In this document: in pieces, positions 39,033-47,922 of the stretch | Position numbering within the stretch: the first letter of the stretch is position 1 | How the letters are laid out: each line of letters starts with the position of its first letter | Assembly (NCBI GenBank): GCA_020853525.1 | Contig: JADYYS010000046.1 | Location: 1 to 64,000, forward strand | From: Ardenticatenales bacterium | Lineage (GTDB): Bacteria; Chloroflexota; Anaerolineae; Epilineales; Epilineaceae | Length of the DNA: 64,000 nt | Direction of reading: 5' to 3' | Notes under the pieces: model-generated | Database searches by the model: none | What the model was told of the DNA's origin: nothing | The model's input: the letters and a program-made list of their open reading frames with translations, nothing else | Position numbers and translations under genes: made by a program

Positions 39033-40787
39033 ATGAGCGCTCCCGATCCATTTCGCATTCGCCTGCTCGGCACGTTCGGCCTCGAATCGGCGGGACGGCC
39101 GTTCCGCCACTTCAACGCCAATCGGCCCGAGTTGCTGCTGATGTACATGGCCATCGCGCCGGACACCTGGCACTTGCGCAAGTCCATCGCCGCCGACATC
39201 TGGCCGTCCACCGACGTCTCCACGGCGCGCAAGCACCTATCGTACAACTTGTTCCTCCTCAAGAAGCTGACGGCGGCGGAAGGCCTCGACACACCGTTCG
39301 AGGAGAATCGCCACAGCCTTCGGTTGCGGTCCGATCTCGGGCTGGACACCCGCGAGTTCTTGACCGAGCTGGCCGCCGCCGGCGCCGCGCCGACCGTCGA
39401 TCAGCGGTTGCGCCACCTCGAGGCGGCGCTCGAGCTGTATGGCCAGGGGCTGCTGCCGTCTCACCGCCAGTCCTGGCTGACACCTCACCAACAGCGCTAC
39501 CACGACCTTGCCGAGGGCGCGCGTCAGATGGTGGCCGTCGCGCTTCCGACGCCCGTCGCAGCGATGGCCGGCCAGCTGCACGGTGTCGTGGGCGCCTGGT
39601 CGGCCGCCGGCCTGTCGGACGCGGGTCCCGTCCACCATACGGGCGCGGCTCCGCACTGGCCCGATGCCGCCGAATCGCGAAGCGCACCGGCCGATGGTGC
39701 CGCGCCGGGGCAGGCGTGGACGCTCGACGCCTTGGTCAAGTGGGCGGCGGAGGCCGAAGCCGCCATCCAGACCCCCGACCGCGACGACTGGCTCGCGCAG
39801 TTCGACGCCCTGCTCCCGACGATCATCGCCGAGCTCGATCACGCGATAGCGTGCGGGCGCGCCTTGGACGCTCTGCCGATTCCGACCGCGTTGTGGGACT
39901 ACTATCGCCACCGCCAGCTCCTGTCCGAAGGCCGGCGACAGATCGACCGTCTGCTCGCCGAAGTGCGCGCGGTGCCGCCGCTGCTGCACGCCCGCGCCCT
40001 GCACGCCTCGGGCACGCTGGCCTACTTCGACAACGACCGCGAAGTCGCCCGCCGGCAGCTCGAGAAGGCGCACGCCCGATGGCGCGCGATCCGCGAGCCG
40101 GGCACGGGGTTGCTGCGCACGCTCGGCAACCTGGCGATCGCCCATCAGGGATTGCACGAGCTCGATCGCGCGGCCGAGATCTACGGCCAGTGCATCGCCA
40201 TGGCCCGTCGCCTCGACGAGCCGCGCCTGCTTTCGACGGCGCTGTACAACGCCGCCCAGAACGAGATCCGGCGCCGTGACCCGGCGCGCGCGCGCCAGTT
40301 GATCGAGCAGCGACAAGCGCTGCTGGCCGAGCAGCCCGAAGTCCTCGAGCTGGCCCGCAACTACGCCCTGCTGGCAGCGGTCGACATCCTCACCGGCGCA
40401 CACGACGATGCCTGGCATGAGGCCACGCTGGCCGTGTCGCTGTACACGAAGGCCGGCGACAGCGACGGGCTGGCCCACGGGCTGCGCCTCCTCGGCCAGA
40501 TCGCGTTGGCCAAGGGCGAATACGAAAGCTCGCTCGCCAGATACCGCGAGAGCCTCACAGTGGCGGAAGAGAGCCGCAGCTTCTGGCAGGTCGGGCTCTC
40601 TCTCGGCGGCTTGGCCGTGCTCCACCGGACGCGCGGCGACGAGGCACTGGCCCAGGCGACGCAGCAGCGGGCTACGGCCCTCCTGCGCGTAGCCCAGGAC
40701 GAAGAGAGCGTCCGACGGCTGGCCGCCGAGTTCGCGGCAGCTGCGCCGGCGGCACCAGGCAAGGCGGACGCCCGGAAGGCCGGCTAG
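39033..40787 (+). CDS. BTAD/SARP-type transcription regulator with TPRs
   Basis: 584 residues. The N-terminus has an OmpR-like winged helix (FRIRLLGTFGLESAGRPFRH, with RKSIAADIWP and STARKHLSYNLFLLKKL), followed by a BTAD-like helical domain (LRHLEAALELYGQGLLP). This is the DNA-binding head of SARP-type activators. There is no Walker A loop, so the usual ATPase is absent. Residues about 230-570 form TPR-like helices, for example LRTLGNLAIAHQGLHELDRA and LLGQIALAKGEYESSLARYR. ATG 39033 was chosen since it directly precedes the conserved fold; ATG 38997 adds 12 residues. A strong terminator hairpin follows at 40855. Targets are unknown. Confidence 0.82.
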   Translation: MSAPDPFRIRLLGTFGLESAGRPFRHFNANRPELLLMYMAIAPDTWHLRKSIAADIWPSTDVSTARKHLSYNLFLLKKLTAAEGLDTPFEENRHSLRLRSDLGLDTREFLTELAAAGAAPTVDQRLRHLEAALELYGQGLLPSHRQSWLTPHQQRYHDLAEGARQMVAVALPTPVAAMAGQLHGVVGAWSAAGLSDAGPVHHTGAAPHWPDAAESRSAPADGAAPGQAWTLDALVKWAAEAEAAIQTPDRDDWLAQFDALLPTIIAELDHAIACGRALDALPIPTALWDYYRHRQLLSEGRRQIDRLLAEVRAVPPLLHARALHASGTLAYFDNDREVARRQLEKAHARWRAIREPGTGLLRTLGNLAIAHQGLHELDRAAEIYGQCIAMARRLDEPRLLSTALYNAAQNEIRRRDPARARQLIEQRQALLAEQPEVLELARNYALLAAVDILTGAHDDAWHEATLAVSLYTKAGDSDGLAHGLRLLGQIALAKGEYESSLARYRESLTVAEESRSFWQVGLSLGGLAVLHRTRGDEALAQATQQRATALLRVAQDEESVRRLAAEFAAAAPAAPGKADARKAG

Positions 40788-40854
40788 CCGCCGGATCGGG
40801 GCTTGGCCGGATCGACAACTGCCTGGATCGTGAGCCGGCTGGATCGAGAGCTGA

Positions 40855-40902
40855 AGGGGAGCGCGTGGCCGAGGCCGCACGCTCCCCTGATTTCGTTCTG
40901 TA
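40855..40902. terminator. Intrinsic-type terminator after BTAD gene
   Basis: AGGGGAGCGCGTGGCC (40855-40870) pairs with GGCCGCACGCTCCCCT (40874-40889) around the loop GAG, with one mismatch and one wobble pair. A T-rich stretch follows (GATTTCGTTCTG). An 11-bp direct repeat, TTCGTTCTGTA, lies at 40892-40902 and 40910-40920. This is the clearest terminator in the window and could act for both convergent genes. Confidence 0.75.
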
Positions 40903-40951
40903 GTCGTTATTCGTTCTGTACGATCGGGGCGCCGGGCCTGCGGCCGTGCCG

Positions 40952-41395
40952 CTACTCGAAGACCATGTCGACGTGATCGTCGCCATGCGAGCCTTGGATG
41001 GCCCAGCTGGGGTTCAGCGTGTCGGACGAAGGCAAGAGGCCGGTGAGGGCGCCCTCGAGCGGCGCGTGAACCACGTACTCGGCGCCGGGCACCAGGTTCA
41101 CGAACGCGAAACTGCCGTCCGTGGCGGTGGCCCGGACGTCGGCGGTCGTCGGGACGCCGAGCACGCAACGCGACAGGTGGATCGTCGCGCCCTCGATCGG
41201 CTGTCCGTTGGCGTCCGAAACCGTGCCGCCGATGAAGGGTACGGCAGGCCCCGGGTGCGGATCGCCCGGACCCGGCCCCCCGGTCGGGCACAGCGTCAAG
41301 CCGGATGCGGGAGCGGTCGGCCCGGCGATGAGCCCGCCGAGCACCACCAGCATCAGCACAATCCATCCACGTCGTCCCAACGCAGGGCAATGCAC
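40952..41395 (-). CDS. Small secreted carboxypeptidase-regulatory-like protein
   Basis: 147 residues. GTG 41395 is chosen because GGAGG lies 6 nt upstream and a signal peptide follows at once (GWIVLMLVVLGGLIAGPTAP, cleaved near ASG). The mature part is a single beta-sandwich of the CarboxypepD_reg/CNA-B type: GGTVSDANGQPIEGATIHLS, ATDGSFAFVNLVPGAEYVVH and a short end HVDMVFE. Two Cys residues could form a disulfide. Such domains serve as stalks or ligand-binding modules; standing alone, the function is unknown. It faces the NACHT gene across a 283-bp divergent region. Confidence 0.8.
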   Translation of the reverse strand: MHCPALGRRGWIVLMLVVLGGLIAGPTAPASGLTLCPTGGPGPGDPHPGPAVPFIGGTVSDANGQPIEGATIHLSRCVLGVPTTADVRATATDGSFAFVNLVPGAEYVVHAPLEGALTGLLPSSDTLNPSWAIQGSHGDDHVDMVFE

Positions 41396-41678
41396 GGCAC
41401 ACCTCCAACTGGTCTCGACCACGACACGGCGAATGGTGGTCGTCCGACCGCGCGGACGGCCGGACGGGTCATTGTTTTCTATTTGTATCAGAACCGCCGC
41501 GAGTTGCCTACTCCGGCGCAGACCCGACGATCCGCTGCCGCACCGAACGGTCCGATGCCTGCCGCTTGACTCGAACTCCCGAATGGCGATGGTTAGCCGG
41601 GATTGCGCCAGTCTCGACGCGTTACCGTCGCATGATTGCCTTCACGGTGCACCCGGTCAACGACAGACAAGACGGCCG
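41396..41678. other. Divergent intergenic region
   Basis: 283 bp between the small secreted protein and the NACHT gene. A short AT-rich island (about 41471-41491, containing TTGTAT) contrasts with the GC-rich surroundings and is the likely promoter zone. I see no gene or strong palindrome. Confidence 0.5.
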
Positions 41679-43589
41679 ATGATGTTGAGTCTCGACTTGA
41701 GCACGCTCCCCGCCAACATCAGCCCGCTCAACGTGCGACGCGCATTGCGGGCCGTCTGTTACGGCCGCCCGCTCAGCGACAGTCCGTTGCTCAGCCTCCG
41801 CGCGCTCGATGCGGTCGTGTCGCCGGACGATGCGGCGCGCACGATCGCGCTGCAGGACCATCTGGCCGGCGTCACCTGGAACTGCCTCGAGGACGTGCGT
41901 CGCCATCACGGCGTCGCCGGTCCGCGGTTCGACCGGACGGCGCTGTCCGCGCTGGCCGCGCTGAGCATGCTCCAGCTGGACTTTGCGGTGGGCAGCGCCG
42001 ACCTCGAGACCTGGAGCTACCTCTACTACCGCTATTTCGTCAAGAGCGGCCGATCGCTCCGCGACATCGCCAAGATGCTCTCGACGACGAACCGTACGCT
42101 CGAGCGGCGGCTGATCGCCGGCCACGCCCGCCTGGCCGAGGCGCTGTATCACAACGAGCTGCGCATCGTCGAGGCCGCCCGTCCTGCGGAGGCGCGTCCG
42201 GCTGCGGATGCGCGGGAACCGTCGCACGCGGGTGTGCCGATACTGGACGGGGCGACGCCGATCCACATGGAACCGCATGACCCGGCGGACGCCAACCTGC
42301 TGCCTCCGCTGCCGGCCGCGGACGACATGACCGCCTACCACGCGGGCCGCATCGCCGAGGCGGCCCGCGGCTCGGACAGGCTGGCGGAGTGGATCGTTTC
42401 GCTTCCGCTGTCCGTTGAAGGCGAGGAAGCCGCGAATCGGCCGCGTCGGTCCACGTCGCTGAGCAAGATCCTCGACACCGGGCCGGACAGCGCGGTGCTC
42501 CTTCTCGGGCCGCCGGGCAGCGGCAAGTCGACATTGCTGAGGTGGCTTGCGCACACCCTGTCCACGGATGCGTTGGCCGGGCGCACGGACCGCGTGCCGA
42601 TCTTCGTCGATCTGAGCCGCTATGGCGAGGCGGGCTCGGACGGTGCGCCGCCGCGTCCGCTGGACTGGCTGGCGGAACGGTGGGCCGGCCATCAGCCCGA
42701 CCTGCCGCCGCTGGGAACGCTGATGCGCGCCGGTCGCGTGGTGTTCCTGTTCGACGCGCTCAACGAGATCCCGCACGCCTGCGATGCCGTGTACGCCGAA
42801 CGGCTGCGCGCCTGGAAGCACTTCCTGGCGGACGACCTCACGATCCATCCCGGCAACCGCGCCGTCCTCAGCTGCCGGACGATGGCCCACCGAGTGGCGA
42901 TGTCGACGGCCGCCTTGCCGATCACGCGCGTCGTCGTGGAAGGGCTCGACGCCGAGGGCGTCCGGGCGCTCATCGGGCGCCGCGACCCGGACCGCGGCCG
43001 CGAGGTGGCGGACGCCGTCATCGGCGGGCCGCTCTTCGACCTCGCCCGCAGCCCGTTCATGGCGGCGCTGCTGGCGCAACCCGACGTCGACGTGCGCCGG
43101 CAGGGCTGCGCCGAGGTGCTCACGCGTTACGTGCGCCAGGCGCTCGTGCGGGAGCTGGCCGCCGACAACCCGATCGTCACCTCGAGCGCGGTCCTCACCG
43201 GACACGATCGCGCCCGCATCATGAACACGCGCCGTTGGCCGACGCCCTGGGATCTGCCCGAGGACGGCCCGTTGTTCCGACGGCTGGCCGCTCTTGCGTT
43301 GCCGCCGCTCCCGGCGGAGCGCACCGGTCCGATGGCGGGCGCGCCGCGCAGCTATGCCGCTGCCCGCGCCGCATTGGACGATCCGTCCGCCGCCCTCATC
43401 CTGGACGCCGGCCACGCGCTCGGCGTGCTCGACATCGACCTCGATCGCGACGAGGTCCGCTTCGCCCATTCGCTCTGGCAGGCCTACTTTGCCGCGCGCG
43501 CCCTCGTCGGCGATCCCGCGGCGGTCTGGCCGACGGCCGGTTGGGTGGATGCGCTCCACTTCGCTGCCCAGATGTCGCCGGGGACCTGA
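41679..43589 (+). CDS. NACHT-type STAND protein with HTH-like N-terminus
   Basis: 636 residues. The N-terminal 165 residues form a helical domain beginning LPANISPLNVRRALRAVCYG; within it SLRDIAKMLSTTNRTLERRL (126-145) reads like a helix-turn-helix. The NACHT ATPase follows: Walker A GPPGSGKS at 277-284, Walker B VVFLFDALNEIP with Asp359, LSCRTMAHR as sensor, and the late motif RFAHSLWQAYFAARAL. The protein stops only about 30 residues after that motif. Relatives normally continue into long HEAT, WD40 or TPR sensor repeats, which are missing here. STAND NTPases act as ligand-triggered switches in regulation and antiphage defence; an HTH head would suggest transcription control. ATG 41679 is followed by a second ATG. 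There is no obvious partner gene. Confidence 0.82.
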   Translation: MMLSLDLSTLPANISPLNVRRALRAVCYGRPLSDSPLLSLRALDAVVSPDDAARTIALQDHLAGVTWNCLEDVRRHHGVAGPRFDRTALSALAALSMLQLDFAVGSADLETWSYLYYRYFVKSGRSLRDIAKMLSTTNRTLERRLIAGHARLAEALYHNELRIVEAARPAEARPAADAREPSHAGVPILDGATPIHMEPHDPADANLLPPLPAADDMTAYHAGRIAEAARGSDRLAEWIVSLPLSVEGEEAANRPRRSTSLSKILDTGPDSAVLLLGPPGSGKSTLLRWLAHTLSTDALAGRTDRVPIFVDLSRYGEAGSDGAPPRPLDWLAERWAGHQPDLPPLGTLMRAGRVVFLFDALNEIPHACDAVYAERLRAWKHFLADDLTIHPGNRAVLSCRTMAHRVAMSTAALPITRVVVEGLDAEGVRALIGRRDPDRGREVADAVIGGPLFDLARSPFMAALLAQPDVDVRRQGCAEVLTRYVRQALVRELAADNPIVTSSAVLTGHDRARIMNTRRWPTPWDLPEDGPLFRRLAALALPPLPAERTGPMAGAPRSYAAARAALDDPSAALILDAGHALGVLDIDLDRDEVRFAHSLWQAYFAARALVGDPAAVWPTAGWVDALHFAAQMSPGT

Positions 43590-43618
43590 CGCATCGGCGT
43601 CAGCCGTCCGCGGCGCTC

Positions 43619-43659
43619 GATTGGGCGCTCAATTGGGTGCTCACGTGGGCGCTCACGTG
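43619..43659. repeat. Short imperfect tandem repeat
   Basis: Three imperfect 12-13 bp units built on TGGG(C/T)GCTCA lie between the convergent NACHT and SulP genes and run into the last SulP codon region. Confidence 0.75.
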
Positions 43660-45302
43660 CCCGATACGTTGTCCGCAGCGGCCTGGATCGCTGCCTCGGC
43701 GTCCCAGAACACGGCATCCGGACCGAGCGCCTCGATCAAGCCACCCCGCTCGAGCTGGGCCAGGACGGATGGCTGGACGGCCGCCAGGAGCAGCCGCGTG
43801 CCGTCGGCCGACAGCCGCTCGTGGAGGTGCGTGAGCGAGAGCAGCCCCGACGTGTCGACGAGCGGGACGCCGCGCATGGAGAGGATGAGGGCGCGCACGC
43901 CATCGAGGTGCGCGAACGCCTCGTTGAACGGTCCGGTGGCGGCGAAGAACAGCGGCCCGGAGAGATAGGCCACCCGGATCCCGGCGTACGGGTCCGGCCA
44001 GGCGACGGGCAGCGGGTTGCGCAGGCGGGCCGGGTCCACCGGCCGGACTTCGATCGTCAGCGCGGCGATCTGCCCGATGAAGTAGACGGCCGAGAGCGCG
44101 ACGCCCAGCAGGATGGCCTGCGTGAGGTCGAGCGCGACCGTGGCGACGAGCGTCACTCCGAACTTGAGCAGGGCGGACTTGAGGCGGTGGAGGCGCATGA
44201 AGCGGATCGCCTCCCACTCGTTCATCCGCCACGCCGTGACCAGCAGCACGCCGGCCAGCGCGCTCAGCGGGACGGCCGCCATGAGCGATGCGCCCACGAG
44301 CACCGTCGCCAACAGCGCGGCGCTGTGCACGAAGCTCACGACGCGCGTCCGCCCGCCGCTCTTGATGCCGACGCTCGATCGGGCGATCGCCGCCGTGGCC
44401 GGCACGCCGCCGAAGAACGGGATGATCACGTTGCCGACGCCCTGCGCGATCAGCTCCTGGTTCGCGCGCAACCGGACGCCGGTCATGTTGCTGCCGACGG
44501 CTCCGCACAGCAGGCTCTCGATGGCGCCGAGCGCCGCGATGGACAGGGCCGGCGCCAAGAGCTCGCGCATCTGTGACCACGGCAGCGCACCGAGCCGGAG
44601 GCGGTCGGCCAGCAGCAGCGTGCGCGGGATGTCGCCGATGTGCGGCACGGACCAACCGAGGAGCGCCACGATGGCCGTCGCCGTCACCAGCCCGACGAGT
44701 GAGGCCGGCACGCGCTGCCAGCGCTTCGGCCAGAGGACCATCACGGCGACGACGAAGAGCCCGACGGCCAACGGCCGGAGGAGCGGCGTCGGCGGATGCT
44801 GCACATACGCCATGAGCTGGAGGAACGCGGTGTCCGCCTTGGGGGTCTGCACGCCGAGGAGGTTGTCGATCTGGGAGACGGCGATGATCACGGCGATACC
44901 GCTGGTGAAGCCGCTGATCACCGGCGACGGGATGAAGGCGACGAACCGGCCGAGGCGCAGCAGTCCGACGACGAGCAGGACGATGCCGGCCATCATCCCG
45001 GCGATCCATACGCCTTCCACGCCGTAGCGGTGCGCCAGGACGAGCAGGATCGCGCTCATCGCGCCGGTCGGACCCGAGATCTGATACGGTGCGCCCGACA
45101 GGCCGCCGATGATCACGCCGGCCAGAATGGCGGTGACGAGACCGGCCGCGGCCGTCGCCCCGGACGCCACGCCGAACGCAAGCGCCAGCGGCAGCGAGAC
45201 GGCCGCCACGGTCAGCCCGGCGAGGGCATCGCGCATGAAGTCGGCGGTGCGGTAGGCGCCGAACTCCTCGTGGTACAGGGAACGGAGGGTGGCGAAGGGC
45301 AT
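43653..45302 (-). CDS. SulP-family anion transporter with STAS domain
   Basis: 549 residues, normal for bacterial SulP (SLC26) proteins. The membrane domain has about 12-14 helices with conserved stretches AGLTVAAVSLPLALAFGVAS, GLSGAPYQISGPTGAMSAIL, VISGFTSGIAVIIAVSQ and IIPFFGGVPATAAIARSSVG. A cytoplasmic STAS domain occupies about 430-545 (PLFFAATGPFNEAF, LILSMRGVPLVDTSG). It transports sulfate, bicarbonate or dicarboxylates, usually with H+ or Na+; the substrate cannot be told. ATG 45302 starts MPFATLRSLYHEEFGAYRTA, the usual short head. Confidence 0.92.
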   Translation of the reverse strand: MPFATLRSLYHEEFGAYRTADFMRDALAGLTVAAVSLPLALAFGVASGATAAAGLVTAILAGVIIGGLSGAPYQISGPTGAMSAILLVLAHRYGVEGVWIAGMMAGIVLLVVGLLRLGRFVAFIPSPVISGFTSGIAVIIAVSQIDNLLGVQTPKADTAFLQLMAYVQHPPTPLLRPLAVGLFVVAVMVLWPKRWQRVPASLVGLVTATAIVALLGWSVPHIGDIPRTLLLADRLRLGALPWSQMRELLAPALSIAALGAIESLLCGAVGSNMTGVRLRANQELIAQGVGNVIIPFFGGVPATAAIARSSVGIKSGGRTRVVSFVHSAALLATVLVGASLMAAVPLSALAGVLLVTAWRMNEWEAIRFMRLHRLKSALLKFGVTLVATVALDLTQAILLGVALSAVYFIGQIAALTIEVRPVDPARLRNPLPVAWPDPYAGIRVAYLSGPLFFAATGPFNEAFAHLDGVRALILSMRGVPLVDTSGLLSLTHLHERLSADGTRLLLAAVQPSVLAQLERGGLIEALGPDAVFWDAEAAIQAAADNVSGT

Positions 45303-45377
45303 GGTGGGTCGGCTTTCGGCAGGGGATGGGGGGTGTGGAGGGGCTTCGCAGGTTCGAAGGCAGCGTGGCTCGGCGTG

Positions 45378-47675
45378 CTACGGCGCCAGCACGCGCACCG
45401 GCGCCAGCGCCAGCTCGTGGCCGAACACGTCGACGCGCAAGCCGCCGCGCGCAGAATCGTACACCTTGACGAAGAGCGTGTAGGCATCCGGCGGGGCGTC
45501 CGCGTACACCGGCACCGGTTGATCGTCGGCCACGATCTCGCCGCGCCGCCAGCCCGACGTCGGCCGCGTGCCGTCGGCGGGCGCCTCGTCCCGCTGGCCC
45601 CAGGTCTCGGCGGCGCCGCGGCGAAGCTGGACCGAGACCTTGTAGTCGGTCGCGACGCTTCTCGTCGCCCGCCAGTACAGCGTGAGCGGCAGCGTCTCGC
45701 CGGCGTGCACGGCGCGGGTGGGCAGGCGGTAGCCGATGAGCTCGATCGCGTCGCCGAAGCGGACGCGCATGGGGGACGGGATGCCGCCGGGGCCGGCGGC
45801 GGCGTTGAGGGAGAGGAATGTGATCGGAATCGCGTCGTTGCCGTTCTCGTCCACCACGCGCCGGCCCGTTCGGTGATCGTAGAGCCCGACGATCGCCGTG
45901 CAATCGCACGGTGCGGCGGTCGCCGGCGGCAGGCGGAAGACGTGGCGGTCGGGGATGCCGACGCCGACCGGCCAGTCCGACGTGGCCCAGCGACCGGCGG
46001 CCGGGTAGCTGTCGTGCTGGGCGACGACGAGCCTGTTGCTGTCGACGAGGTGGATGAACACGGACAGGTCGCGCGTGATCGGCTGGGTCGCGGACCAGCG
46101 GAGGTCGACGATCAGGCTGTCACCCGGTTGAGGAACGTGCGATGAAGGCACCTTCGTTCCGCCCTGCGCAAGCGTATCCAGGGCGCCGCCGCTCGCCGTC
46201 GCCACACTGGCCGCCTCCAGCGTGATCCCGCCGTCGAAACGCGCGACGACGGCGGCCCCGTCGATGCCGCCCGCTGCCGCCGGCACCGACGACGGCGCTC
46301 GGTACGCCGGCGCCACGACCGTCGCCAGCAGCCACGCCGACAGCACCGCCCACGCAGCGGCGACGACCCACGGCCAGCGTCGGCTTCCCAGGAGCGGCCG
46401 GCCGATCGCACCCCACCCGAGTGCGAGCAGCACCGCCAGCGCCGGCACGGCCGGGAACAGCAGCCGTCCTTGTGGGAACTGCACCCGCGCCCAGAGCACA
46501 ACGCCCGCGAGGAGCGACAGGACGATCATCGCACACGTCCCGATCGCCTTCCGCGTTCCCCTGTCGCCGCGCACCGCCGCGACGATCGCGCCGCCGATGC
46601 CGAGGACGTTGGCCACCGCGATGCCGACGAACACGGCCGTCGACGCCGGCAGGTTGTACCAGCCGAACACGGCCCACATGCTCTTCCAAACACCGACGAG
46701 CTGCTCGGCCAACTCGGCCGGCCCCGGCGGGCTCGGCCGGCGGGGCATGGCGGCCCACATGAGCGGCAGGCCGGTGGGGTCGCCGAAGAGGCGGAGGTTG
46801 CGGAGGGGCCACCAGGCGGCGAAGAGGGTCAGGGTGAGGGTGAAAGGGAGAAGGAACGAGATCGTTGGCCGCGCAGCTCCTGTCGACTCGCCTTGTCGGC
46901 ACCAACCTTGGTAGGGGCGGCCCTTGTGGCCGCCTTCCGCCGCTCGTCCCGCGACGAGGATCGCGACGACGGCCGGCGGGATGAGGAATAGCCCGTTCAA
47001 CTTGCACAGGAGCGCCACGCCGCACGCGATGCCGAGGGTCGCCGCATTACGCGCTGTCGCCCCGCCGTCCACGACGCACGCGACGGCCCACAGGACGACG
47101 GCGCCGACGGCCAGCGCCGCGATGTCGTTGCTGACCTGTGTGCCGAAGAACAGCGTCGCGGGCGAGAGGGCGACGGTGGCAGCGGCGGCGAGGGCGACGT
47201 CGGGATGATCGGGCAGCAGGCGGCGGGCGGCGGCGAATGTGGCGAGGACGGCGACGATGGCGAGGGTTAGGCTGACGAGACCGGCCACGCGCGCGGCGCG
47301 TGCGACACCGTGCCACGGGAAGCGCTCGCCGGGCGGGTGGACGACGCGGTTCACGTTCCCACCCCCGCTCGCGACGCCGACCGCCGCGTGCGGGTTGTCG
47401 CGCATCGCCGTCGCCGCATCGGTGCGGTCGAAGGGCCGCACGGCCAGCGCGATGAGGGCGTAGTACAGCGGCGGCTGGCTCCCCTCCTGTCGCCACGGGG
47501 CGTCCCGCGCCTGCTCCAGGGACCGCGGCAACCCGCCGCCATCCGCCAGGTGCGCCGCGAAGTGCCAGTGCCAGATCCCGTCCGGCGCTTCCCACGGCGG
47601 CACAAAGAGCCACCACGCGAGGGCGAGGGGGAGCATGACGGCGAAGAGGATCATCCGATCGCGACGAGGCGCCAT
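45378..47675 (-). CDS. GT39-like membrane glycosyltransferase with beta-sandwich tail
   Basis: 765 residues, a paralogue in architecture of 26476-29124. First helix MILFAVMLPLALAWWLFVPP, acidic first loop PPWEAPDGIWHWHFAAHLAD, EGSQPPLYYALIALAVRPFD and FFGTQVSNDIAALAVGAVVL. About ten helices are followed by a periplasmic region (about 500-765) of two beta-sandwich-like units (DSLIVDLRWSATQPITRDLS; ETLPLTLYWRATRSVATDYK). A repeat is translated in frame as GHKGRPYQ (about 248-255). ATG 47675 gives MAPRRDRMILF; a CACACT box lies 7-8 nt upstream, consistent with a leaderless start. It probably modifies a lipid-linked or surface glycan. Confidence 0.82.
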   Translation of the reverse strand: MAPRRDRMILFAVMLPLALAWWLFVPPWEAPDGIWHWHFAAHLADGGGLPRSLEQARDAPWRQEGSQPPLYYALIALAVRPFDRTDAATAMRDNPHAAVGVASGGGNVNRVVHPPGERFPWHGVARAARVAGLVSLTLAIVAVLATFAAARRLLPDHPDVALAAAATVALSPATLFFGTQVSNDIAALAVGAVVLWAVACVVDGGATARNAATLGIACGVALLCKLNGLFLIPPAVVAILVAGRAAEGGHKGRPYQGWCRQGESTGAARPTISFLLPFTLTLTLFAAWWPLRNLRLFGDPTGLPLMWAAMPRRPSPPGPAELAEQLVGVWKSMWAVFGWYNLPASTAVFVGIAVANVLGIGGAIVAAVRGDRGTRKAIGTCAMIVLSLLAGVVLWARVQFPQGRLLFPAVPALAVLLALGWGAIGRPLLGSRRWPWVVAAAWAVLSAWLLATVVAPAYRAPSSVPAAAGGIDGAAVVARFDGGITLEAASVATASGGALDTLAQGGTKVPSSHVPQPGDSLIVDLRWSATQPITRDLSVFIHLVDSNRLVVAQHDSYPAAGRWATSDWPVGVGIPDRHVFRLPPATAAPCDCTAIVGLYDHRTGRRVVDENGNDAIPITFLSLNAAAGPGGIPSPMRVRFGDAIELIGYRLPTRAVHAGETLPLTLYWRATRSVATDYKVSVQLRRGAAETWGQRDEAPADGTRPTSGWRRGEIVADDQPVPVYADAPPDAYTLFVKVYDSARGGLRVDVFGHELALAPVRVLAP
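46911..46934. repeat. Palindromic repeat inside glycosyltransferase gene
   Basis: GTAGGGGCGGCC begins like the other GTAGGGGC repeats; GGCGGCC (46916-46922) pairs with GGCCGCC (46928-46934). It is read in frame on the minus strand as GHKGRPYQ. Confidence 0.75.
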
Positions 47676-47770
47676 GCCGCGAGTGTGCCACCGCACGGAC
47701 GTGCGCGACCAGCCGCAACCCATCGCGACAACCGCCCCGGATGCCATGCCCGCCGCCCGCGCATCCCACA

Positions 47771-47808
47771 CCCGCCTACGGGCGGCGCATGCGTTGCCCG
47801 TAGGCGGG
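47771..47808. repeat. 13-bp inverted repeat upstream of glycosyltransferase
   Basis: CCCGCCTACGGGC (47771-47783) and GCCCGTAGGCGGG (47796-47808) are perfect complements around 12 nt. It lies in the 247-bp divergent gap between the genes at 47675 and 47923 and carries the inner CCTACGGG/CCCGTAGG motif, resembling the other interspersed palindromes. Confidence 0.8.
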
Positions 47809-47900
47809 CGTACGGTTGTGGCCCAGGGGTACGGCTCCATGGGCGGGCTTCGATTGTGGGACGTCGGGACGCAATGACTGCCGCGTTGCGCTGCGCGGTG

Positions 47901-47922
47901 GGTGCGGGCATCATCCCGCACC
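47901..47922 (+). promoter_or_regulatory. Hairpin abutting start codon
   Basis: GGTGCGGG (47901-47908) pairs with CCCGCACC (47915-47922) around CATCAT, and the ATG of the beta-helix gene follows immediately at 47923. TTGCGC at 47886-47891 and GCGCAA at 47925-47930 could extend the stem so that the ATG is occluded in the mRNA. It is a possible translational control element or another interspersed palindrome. Confidence 0.5.
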
